Position numbers and translations under genes: made by a program
Notes under the pieces: model-generated
Told to the model about the DNA's origin: nothing
The model's database searches: none
Seen by the model: the letters and a program-made list of their open reading frames with translations, nothing else
Part shown: in pieces, positions 53,503 through 64,000 of the stretch
Numbering within the stretch: the first letter of the stretch is position 1
How the letters are laid out: each line of letters starts with the position of its first letter
Assembly (NCBI GenBank): GCA_963931925.1
Contig: OZ007570.1
Span: 25,916,804-25,980,803 of the forward strand
Direction: 5' to 3'
Length of the DNA stretch: 64,000 nt
Source of the DNA: Onchidella celtica
Lineage: Eukaryota; Mollusca; Gastropoda; Systellommatophora; Onchidiidae

Positions 53503-54457
53503 TTGAAGCTTCCATCTAATCAACACATTAAATAATAATCAGCGTCTTTTCCTGGAGCTTTGTCTCGGAGAGAATAAAATGATCACATAGCACTTCAACC
53601 GTTTGTAAGAGACACTGTTGTCAAAAAGAGGCCACCTTAGTGATATTGACCTTCTATTTAGTTCCGTCAAGAAGAGAAGTCCATCATTTCTTAGTGCCTA
53701 AAGCCTTGGTTTCATGTGGCCGGAAACGCAAACGGCAACGGAAGCGTAAAAAAAAAACAATGAAACATACACTGGAACAGGGAGAATTTTGTCATGTGTA
53801 CGGAAACTCCGTGTGCGTGAAGGATCAAATCTATTTCTCTTATTTTTTTTACATGATTTTTGGACCAAAATTATGGACAAATTTCCACAGTGAAAATTTG
53901 CGAAAGTTTTTTGTTGTTTGTTTTGGGGGTTGGAGTTAGGATTACATATGGTCTTTTCTTTCGTGAAATGGCCTGGGTAACGTTAGTGGCTACAAAATGG
54001 TCACAAAAAAACTTATTATGAGCATTTTGAGAAAATGTTCCAAGGAGGAGCTTCTACTTTTTTTTTAACCTCTTTTTTTCAGGGAGAAAGGCTGTGCCAA
54101 AGAGAATGACGGTCACACTCGGTGGACAGGATATGAAGAAAACCCATCTTGATGATATGATCATATAACTACACTTTCCTGATTCTCCACTCATACGCAT
54201 GGGTCTCCACAGGACTAAGTCAATGCATCTTTCAAAGACTTAAGTGACGACCACTGGGTTGTATTCTGTTAGGCAGTGAACTATCCCATGAGTTGTCGGC
54301 TTCTTGCATATCTTCATAATTTTCTGTTGCACTACTCCATATATACATATAATGCCCTGTATTTACTCAAGAAGGCATTATGCCTGCCCATCCATGAAAG
54401 AATTATTTTCTAACGTGGACCCACAGCGAGACTTGTCCTTTCTGGGAAAGGCTAAGA
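53503..54457. other. Non-coding stretch, no gene seen
   Basis: No recognised coding or repeat structure. A 99-codon frame at 53640-53939 has no domain. Confidence 0.5.
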
Positions 54458-54710
54458 TCTACAACTTGATTTAAAAACTTTTATCATTATACTACTTTAC
54501 AAAATTCTTTTCAGATCCATACAAATAAACTTTTGAGAATTTTACCTATCTGATGAAATTTATGCTGAATTATTTAATTCTATCTGTGAAATTTAGAATC
54601 TCTGAATACGAAACATAAATAAAATACTCAATATAGACCGTGACAGGTGCAGAGAGGCTGTTATCGTGCCAATGCGCTGTGAAACCCAAACTCAAACTCA
54701 AAATCAAACT
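54458..54710 (+). repeat. Dispersed repeat family B, copy 2
   Basis: The partner of 27842-28095, in the same orientation and phrase order, including CTTTTCAGATCC, GAATTTTACC and ACCCAAACTCAAAC. Its boundaries are approximate. Confidence 0.6.
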
Positions 54711-54871
54711 CCTCAATCAACATTGTACCTCGAGACCATCGTCAACGAAAGAGAAACTTTGGAATATGCGATGATTCACAAACTCATAATACTAATATAA
54801 CAGGGGCGGCCAAACCACATGCTGCACTTTGACCTTCGATACGCCGCTGGTGGAAATATGTTGGCTGAGTT

Positions 54872-54906
54872 TTGTGTGTGTGTGTGTGTGTGTGTGAGTG
54901 TGTGTG
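54872..54906. repeat. (GT)n microsatellite
   Basis: About 16 TG units with one GA interruption. Confidence 0.95.
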
Positions 54907-55664
54907 AAAACATTTGTATCTAATGTACTTTATGATTACTGAAATTAATACAACCTAACAGTTTAAAAAACTACACATACGAGTAAATAGTGCTGGATAT
55001 ACGTATTCTGTAATATTTATACAAAATATTTGTAACAAAATGTGTATGTAACAATAAAAACGTGGGTGTAAATTTAGTTGATATCTTGTGGCTCTCGAAC
55101 ATCTGAAATTTATCTTATGTGGCACTTACATTAAGCAAATTTGGCCATCCCTGTAATATAACATGATCGGGAATGTATGGGAAGGTTAGGATAGCTGGAA
55201 AACTTTTGCAACAATGGTTTTGAATTACGAGCTAGTCCATGAACTGGAGCAGAAAATTTAGTATAGCACCAGCATCACCATGATGAATCCAGGTCACAGT
55301 ATACATAAAACAGCTCATATCCGAGTGCCTTTTTTTTGACGTAGGTAATTTAATTACTATTTACTTCCCTTTCCGACTGAGCTGTTTCAGATTTAGGTCA
55401 GCTATACAATTGTTCGTGAGCTTCCATATTGGCCTTCCAAAACCAAACGGTTACCCCCAAAATCTGGAATGAGGGATTTCTACGGTATTTCTTTAGAGTA
55501 TCTCATGACTGTGGTGGTGTCGACGCTGCCAGTTCGAACAGCCAGGACAAGAATCAGCCAGCCATATTATCTGTTACCTGTATTGCTAAAGTAGCAACAC
55601 AAAGAGAAAGAAAACAATATCAAATGAACAACTCTAAGCTTTACTGAGAACTAACTTAAGCACA
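54907..55664. other. Non-coding stretch, no gene seen
   Basis: AT-rich, with no recognised structure. Confidence 0.5.
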
Positions 55665-55760
55665 GTTAATAATAATAATAATAATAAATAGAATTTATAT
55701 AGCGCATTTCTAATAAAATTATTACTCAATGCGCTGTACATTGCATCAGTAATTCATGCA
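55665..55760 (-). repeat. Dispersed repeat with GCGC core and ATT tail, copy 2 (divergent)
   Basis: Starts on the plus strand with (AAT)n, then ATAGAATTTATATAGCGC and, 30 bp on, CAATGCGCTGTACATTG. This is the minus-strand form of the ending seen at 47930-48050, but with a different spacer, so it belongs to a related family. Confidence 0.5.
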
Positions 55761-58700
55761 CACACTTTCCAAATCTCATACTAAAACACGCACTCTCATC
55801 CATACAAACTTTCAGTTTCACACACATAGACGCTCTTAGTCATAACACTAGCTTATATGAATTTGAAAAAAAAAAAATGTGAAGAAATTTGTAGCGGCAT
55901 GGAGCGACATGAATGTGAGGGTTTCATCTCTTTGTTTTTTAATACCGAAATAAATTATTATGGAGGTCTGGAGTTGAAACAAGCGGTGTCGTGCCATATC
56001 TCACCAGGCTGGTGCCCCACTAGGCCATGTCAATTTTGCCTCTGTTTTAGGGTAAGCTGTGAATGGAACCTCGCCCACTGGAGAGGCCGATACAAGTCTA
56101 TCTCACTAGTGCCGGCTCATCTAAACTGGCAGAGGGAGAGACTCCATGCAAAAGTCAAAAGGGGAGCACCACAAACCTTCGTGATTTAGTGGTTTGGCTG
56201 GTTTAACTGACGAGTACAAAATTTGATTCTGGAAAGCTTCATCTTTGAAAGTGATTGTGTTTTTCATCAGCACGATAAAATGTGGTAGACGAAGACAAAG
56301 AATATTCTGATATATTTCAGTCGAATGCCGAATATCTAAAAATTTGGGAGTGTTATTTTTTGTGAAATCTGGCGAGAAATCGCTTCTGAAACGGGTATTA
56401 AGCAATGGAAAAAAAAAAAAAAAACTACAACCAATTTAACACTGTGGTTTCATGAATACTGAAAAAAATAGATTGGATATGAATGAAACTGGGATTGAAA
56501 GCCAGAACATCAAAATTCCTTTCCAAAACAGAAATAGTAACTAATTTTTACTTTACAACCGGGGGCAAAACAATCGTGAGCTTTCACTTCACTCCATGGC
56601 CCAGTGGTTGAAAGAAATAGAACTGTGAAGGAGGACATTTAATATGCAATGTTTCTAATGATACATAATAATTGTTATATTCTTCTTCTTTTCACATGAA
56701 TATCACACTTGATCAGGAATGTAGCGACAGCCTTATCAAATTGATAATCTCGGTTTCGGGATGGGGGAGTGGGGGAGCGGGGAGGGGGGGGGGGCTCTCA
56801 CGATAAAAGTGGACATGAGATTAAGGAGAGTGGTGGAAACCGCAATTTGACGGGTATCAAAGCTAATATTGAATAATCTTCATGCAGACAGATCAAGCTC
56901 TCTTTTTAGGGTTATCAGCGCTCAGCCATCCTTCTAAATGTGTACATGACAAGTTGACAGGTAAGAAATGAGCATGGGAAATAGAGGGAACAATTCATTT
57001 TTATGGTGAGTTTCTGTGATTTTTGCAGCCGTGCAGATTGCAGAATATAAGTGGCTGGTATTATTCTATCACATGTTCTGACACGTACTGTAGTCTGGGA
57101 GTTCAACAAGGTTTTATCGTGTTATATGTTATCTCATATTAAGATAGTAGGATTCTGAGGATTAAAGAAAAAGAATTGTAACATCTTAGCAGCCTCGTCC
57201 TGAGGCTCAAATTCATCTTTTTAAGATGTTCAGTCGTTTGCGAGACACCTGAAATAATGTAGTAAATTCCTGCCCTTTCTTGGTAATCATGAAGATGCAA
57301 ACACAGCAGTGTCTATTCACGTACGTATCTACAAATAAGGTCTTAAGATATATCCACGGAATATCCCTTGTGTAAACACGTACGTTTTGGCGCAAATAAT
57401 CAGACTTTTATCATCCGTATACGTAATACAAACCCCTACTCAAACACAGGCACAGAACAAAGGCATTCTCCTTTGCCAAGCCTGGACATAAAAGTATGGA
57501 AAACCGCCAAAACAAACAAAAACAATAAACAAGTAAGACGAGGAGTTGAAGAGAATAGATGGAAAGAAAGAGAGTTGGTGTAAGTGGAATAAAGCCATAA
57601 GAAGAAACGAGTGGAATTGCTGTAAAAGTAGGAAAAAACAACAACACAAGAACTGAAAAAGACAAACAAAACAAAAAAACAACGAAATTTGACGAATTAT
57701 TTTCTTTCATTAAGATTCGCCTGGAAATGACAAATTTTCTATATCCACCCCGTAAAATGCCAAAATTGAAATTATAATGATTATCTAGAATTTAGATTTA
57801 AAGAAAGGAGGAGACTGGGATGAGTAGGGTGAAAGAACATGAGGGGAAAGAAATGGGCCATTAAGATGGAGGTCAATAGGACCAGGGTCGGGTTAGACAG
57901 AAACGACAGGAGCCGTGTGCACCAAACGTGTATGTGCAGGCTCGTGTATTTAGTGGCCTATAATTTTCTATTTGTAGTCTGTGGACAGTGTTTAGGTGCC
58001 TTTGTGTCAAGGGGCTATATTTCTGTGAGAAAGAGAGAGAGAGAGAGAGAAAGCGACTATGATGGAGAACGATAAAGAACTATTGAAGAGCCCAGAAAGA
58101 CAGAGACTGTAACAGAGGGAGAGAGAGAGAAATACTGTGAGACAGAAAGAAGGAAAAACTGTGAGGAGCAACCAGAAATAGAGAGAGAAAGAGACACAAT
58201 CGGTGAGGAATGTCCCTGAATCGTTAGGATAAAAGAAGCACGAAATTCTTGTTCGAAGAAAACTACACCAAATTAATAACAGTGACATTCAAGGTTCTGG
58301 AAACGAGTCATTAAATGTAAAATGTCTTTTCAATATTATAAACAAGCTGAAACGGAATCTCATATATTATCACTTCCACCACTCTTATCAGCAAGCCAGA
58401 TGAAGACATACAGGGCTCATCAGCTTAATCGTAGAGAACGACAGTGCTCGCAAAAGTTAAGACCTGCTTGATGGTTCTTACCGTGGCAACGATGACCAGG
58501 TACATGAGTCTGTAATTATGTCATGTGTCATTAAATATCTCTCATGAAGCCAGGTTCCGCATTGCGCTATATGTCATTAGTCTTGAGAAAATGTCAGGCG
58601 TCTCTGGAACGTGGTCTGTTTTGGAAGTTTTCTCGGTATACACAGTTTGTTTTTGTGAGAGTAATCAGCTGTATAGTTTTCTACCTTTGATCAGCAACTC

Positions 58701-59484
58701 TGAGAATATTGACATTTTGCAATAGAAAATACCTACGTTTTCTTCCTTATTCTCCTCATTTTCTTCCTTCAAACAGTCCCCTTTATGTACGAGCTGCCCG
58801 GATATTACGAGACGAGTATTAAGGTTTTTAATATTCGGGATAAAACGAACTTCTGATCACTAGATGCGCGATACGGTAAACAAAGTTCAAACAAGCTGCA
58901 TTAATGAGTTGTTTGAATGTTTTGCTCATTCTCCTTTCGGTCTCAACGTAAACATCGTCTTTGTATTTCCAACACAAAAGGAAATTTAGACTTCGACCTC
59001 AGAAATCCCTTGACAAAATGAAGGAAACTCGGACGCTTTTGAACTCACAAACTAATAAATGCTGTGATTTATTTCCTTATTCGTCACTTCTTTTTCGAAA
59101 CTTCTAATAAACCTAGGGAGCACGTAAAAGGCAGTAAGCCCTGTGATGATTTCATCAATCTCGTTTCAAGAGGAAATCAAACATAAAATATTTTGTAATC
59201 TCATGAAGTTACCACACCGTAAAGAAATGACGTGTTTGCCTGTGTTTTTAATTTCCAGTGCAAGAACATGAGGAGAGGAGAAAATAGCAACACTTTACAG
59301 CACAAGCTGCAATGGCTAGAAATTTGATCTCTTTGCCCAATAACGAAAACGTGAACTATCTAGGTTTTTGTTGTTTTCATAACTGAAGGTCTTTAACGAT
59401 CGATTGTAGTTATTTTGAGATTTATTGAACAGTTTCTTTACTGTTTGTATTAAACACTGGGTTTTACAATGCACAACCGTATTA
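55761..59484. other. Non-coding stretch, no gene seen
   Basis: About 3.7 kb. It has homopolymers (A12 near 55865, A16 near 56409, G11 near 56784), a purine-rich run around 57480-57700 that yields Phe-rich minus-strand frames, and a GA patch at 58031-58052. No gene, tRNA or transposon end was recognised. Confidence 0.45.
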
Positions 59485-59493
59485 CCTATCTAC

Positions 59494-59566
<73 letters not shown>

Positions 59567-59567
59567 C

Positions 59568-59645
<78 letters not shown>
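59485..59645. repeat. CTAT tetranucleotide array
   Basis: About 40 CTAT units with a single CCAT variant near 59566. Confidence 0.95.
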
Positions 59646-60500
<855 letters not shown>

Positions 60501-61454
60501 AACGTCTCTAAAGAACAACTAAAGAGATAACAAAATCTATTTCTAGTTGTTTTCCTAAACAGAGACATCCTCATCCACCTTTTGTCACCAGGTGTAATTT
60601 TGCGTCGTGTCATCAGTGTAAATCTAGCACGCCTACATTCATTTCCCTCGGAGTTTCCTCCCAATGTCATCTTGTTTCCGATATGTATATTTCATTGCCA
60701 ACATTTCCATCTTCCTATTAAAAGCTTTTATCCTGCATTTTTAGAGAGTGTAGAAAGGCAAGTGATTCTGTGAGTTGAGAAAAAAATGTCTTATGATCCT
60801 CTGCTGATTGAGCGAGTGTGCGACGCCCAAAGATGCGTACACTGCATACATTGTCGGCAGCAGGCAAATTTTCGAAAAACTTTTTATTAACTGAGACGGG
60901 AATTGTATACGGACATTTTTGTTGAAAAAAAAAAAAAAGCAGCAAAAACATCACTTCAAAATGAACCAATCGAATGTAATAAACGTTGTAAATTACTAAA
61001 ATATTTAACTCAATTGGTTTGTAGAACTTTATGCTGAGTCATACAATGGCAAAAAGAAAAAGTAGTATGTAGCAAAGCCTCGCGTAAGATATAATACCCA
61101 AACGATACAAAGAAAATGACCAATATTTTGGCAACACCCTTCGTCAAGGTAAAAAAAAAAATTATAGCATTTTATAATATTTTTTTAAAAATAATTATTC
61201 GTCAATTTCCTACCACCTACGACCCCGCAGTTTTTCTTTGCTTTTTACAATATTTGGTTGAAGACTGGCTCCTTTACAGTGACGACAAGCGTTATACTGA
61301 AGTGCAGTAAACGTCACGAACGATACTTTGTAGATGGTGTTGCTTAATCATTGGTGTCAGCGATGAAATGACATGTGCAGGATGTCCCAGTCGTCCTGCA
61401 TCAAAACAGGATGACGTTCTTTGGTGAAGGGATAGTTTGAGTTTGTGACGAACA
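60501..61454. other. Non-coding stretch, no gene seen
   Basis: AT-rich, A14 near 60926, no recognised structure. Confidence 0.5.
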
Positions 61455-61540
61455 TGATAATAATAATAATGTATAGCATTTATATAGCGCATATCCATTT
61501 AAAATGCCCTATGTAACATTTTACAAGTGCACGCCCACTC
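61455..61540 (-). repeat. Dispersed repeat with GCGC core and ATT tail, copy 3
   Basis: (TAA)n, then GCATTTATATAGCGCATATC and CATTTAAAATGC. This is a close inverted match to 48000-48045, so both belong to one family. Confidence 0.65.
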
Positions 61541-62114
61541 CATTTGGGAAGCAAAATCTCGTATTGAACAAATTTGCCATCATTCACAACTAAGTAAGTC
61601 ATTGTAGGATTTTAGAATTTTGATTAGGTAATGAACTTTTACTTTTTGTTTTTCTTGGGGGGGGGGGGGGGGTAGTGGTATAAAATGGAAGTCACTGTTT
61701 TCTTTTTTTAAATGAACGTTTACACAAATGTTTAGTAAAATGTCCAGCTGCCGAACCTTGGCCACCTCTAACTGTCGTGCCAGACCTAGAAATTCGGTGA
61801 TATGATTCCAAAATTGACGTACGCAAAGCATGTTGTTCACGTAAAATAGACGACCTTGAATATTCAATTTTTGTTGTTTGTCCATTGAGAGGAACAGAAT
61901 GGGGAATTCATCTTGTTTGTTTCCCTTGAGTCTTAATAGATTTCGGCAACAACCAGATGGATGAGGGCATCGTTATTTCCTTTTCTGAATGTTATTTTCT
62001 TAAATTGTAACACGAAAGTGCAGTGTTAGCCAATGCAGGGGTTGGACCTGGCATAAACATGGGCTAAATGGATCGAATATGAATAATAGTGATGTCATTG
62101 TATCTAAGTGTTGG
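61541..62114. other. Non-coding stretch, no gene seen
   Basis: G15 run at about 61658-61672, otherwise unremarkable. Confidence 0.5.
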
Positions 62115-62148
62115 GTTGTCGTTGTTGTTGTTGTTGTTGTTGTTATTG
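62115..62148. repeat. (GTT)n microsatellite
   Basis: About ten GTT units with a GTC near the start. Confidence 0.95.
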
Positions 62149-64000
62149 CTGCTACTGGTGCTGCTGTTGGGTTGGGTTTTGTTTCATTCTGATGAGGAAA
62201 CGTATTTATCCAACCTCTGTTTTAAGATACTTTACAAAAGCATAAACATTCAGCCGCAATTTAAAAATATCCATCCATGTTTATGTACCTCACCCATCAA
62301 CAATAACTGTGACTATTATCACTAACCTTACTTTTTATGAATACTTTTCTCCGCTGAAATAACTGACACATTCGATTTTGTTTAAAGTCAAAATAAAACC
62401 CCAATTCATATTTTTCTGGGCCACTGAACTTGCAGACGCGTTTAACACCTCAAGACAATCCCAGAGTGTGAGTGATAGAACAACTGGCTGGGTGAGATTT
62501 GATAAAACAAGAACATTCCATCGAATTTGCTCATTACCAATTTAACTCTAGTCATTCCATGGAACTGTTGCCAATTTCCAATATTTCAAAGTGGAATAAA
62601 TAAATAGATTATGCGTCAAACCTGCTAAGCTAATCTATTTTAATGTATATTTTTGAGGTAAAAATGAGAATTAAACTGAAAATACGTCTTGGAGGTTAAT
62701 ATCAGCGATTATGAGAGGAAAGACCGCTGTCACCCCTATCCTTGATTACCAAGTACCATTGTACTGGTACTTTAAGTAACTGGGTGTCCTTGAGCTCTAA
62801 AAATATATTACCGCAGTGGGAACGGATGGAAATAGCCAGCGTCATGATTGGTTTTCCCATTCTTTCGATCCATATTCAAGTATTGAAGTAGCGTCCGAGA
62901 TGAAGATGTCAAATTGCCTCGTTTTGGAGGTAAACGTTTTTGGCCATGGATAAAGGAAATACTTTAATCCAAGCTACTGATATTTCTATCTTTCCATGTT
63001 TGTTCCTTTAACCTAAAAAAAACAACAACTTATTGCGGTAACGTTCTTGTTTATTTGTTGATACTGTAATGCTCATAATTGTTTACACTGGACATGGAAG
63101 TGCAAGAAGTTTTTGTTTTGTTTCTTTCTCCTGTAGACACCAGCATGCCAATATCGTCATCCTTATGAATTCTGTGAGTACAAAAAAAAAAGAAATGGAG
63201 ATCTGGGTCACTAAAAAAAGATTGCAAACTTACAATAATGATGACCTAATATTACTTCTTGTATCACGTCATCCCTACTGTGAAGGTTTATAGGCATCTG
63301 CAGAAGTCAGCACCAGCATCACTGCACTAGGGTAACACGTCAGCAGGCAACTTCAAACAATAAGCATCTGGTAATGATGCAGGGAGCCCCACTGCCACTA
63401 TTCCATAATCTCCACACCATTTATATAGTATGTCACTTCCAAGAATCCCAGTACTGGAAAATACTAGTACTGACCCCCTTTAACGTTGTATTACACCTGT
63501 ACGTACATTTATGTTATAGTTTTATTATGAGATTATTTATAAAAGCAGGAAAATATATTGATTTTTGTAATTTATACACTAGTTACATGTCTGTATCCTA
63601 TACAGAGTGACTTTGTCGGTAAAGCATGCCGCGCCCGCGGTATTCTGGCTATCGAGCGGACTCAATGACAAACCTAAATTCGAGTCCCGAGCCATATTTA
63701 CAGACTCGTGCTTGATGTCCTCCCGCCTGCCTTGAGCCTTATTTTTAAGGATCAGGGACATTCGTATGACAGAATATGCGGGATCTTATGACAGAATATG
63801 AGATGACAAAAAATCTACGAGTAATTGTAGGCTGGTATTGCAAGACAACCTTGTTTCGGCTCCCAGTGATCTTGTCAAAAACGTCTGACTGGCTCAAATT
63901 GATACGTCCAAATGCAAGACGTCCATTGCAGACTGCCATCTAATGCTATCTGCCTTGCTTTGCATAGGATGGAACCAGGCTTTGATAAAATAAGGGGGAA
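62149..64000. other. Non-coding stretch, possible tRNA-like relic at 63610-63700
   Basis: No gene recognised. At 63610-63700, GTCGGTAAAGCATGCCGC is followed about 50 bp later by ATTCGAGTCCCGAGCC, which resembles A and B boxes of a tRNA-derived SINE head. No body match to the SINE pair elsewhere was found. Confidence 0.4.

Overview
The window is eukaryotic, repeat-dominated DNA, most likely from a lophotrochozoan and probably a mollusc. The reasons are AT-rich, gene-poor sequence, dense CTAT, GA and TGAA microsatellites, an RTE-type LINE of the kind common in marine invertebrates, tRNA-derived SINEs with a conserved body, and many small inverted-repeat elements. The species cannot be named from sequence alone. 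I found no host protein-coding gene, rRNA gene or functional tRNA gene that I could defend, so the window is probably intergenic or the inside of a large intron.

Two large mobile elements carry nearly all the real coding sequence. The first (11655-18378) is a full-length LTR retrotransposon with 5-bp target duplications (GGGCA), LTRs of 625 and 627 bp that are about 99% identical, a tRNA-Pro-type primer binding site, and gag-pol genes of Ty3/gypsy type. Its pol order is protease - integrase - reverse transcriptase - RNase H, the Ty1/copia order. Together with a capsid that resembles the SCAN domain, this identifies it as a Gmr1-like element. Two single-base frameshifts about 120 bp apart break the integrase. 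The second (19826-23148) is a full-length RTE-type LINE with an intact endonuclease-reverse transcriptase ORF of 1000 codons, a perfect 10-bp target duplication, and a 3' end of only three TAG repeats after the TAG stop.

The rest is small repeats in largely non-coding DNA. They are: a SINE family at 6982-7265 (-) and 47421-47700 (+); an inverted-repeat element at 10517 and 32651; a Harbinger-like foldback element with TAA target duplications at 29983-30177; a piggyBac-like MITE with TTAA duplications at 42867-43065; a TA-flanked MITE at 37626-37791; a three-copy family at 30560, 43123 and 50466, whose third copy is split by a 468-bp insertion with a 9-bp target duplication; a degenerate satellite array at 45562-46905 that hosts a 496-bp inverted-repeat element; and a hairpin whose loop is a 12-bp minisatellite at 53361-53502.

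The two large elements would work independently. The LTR element would use its own LTR promoter, Gag particle, protease, integrase and reverse transcriptase. The LINE would use target-primed reverse transcription. The small elements lack coding capacity and would depend on enzymes encoded elsewhere.
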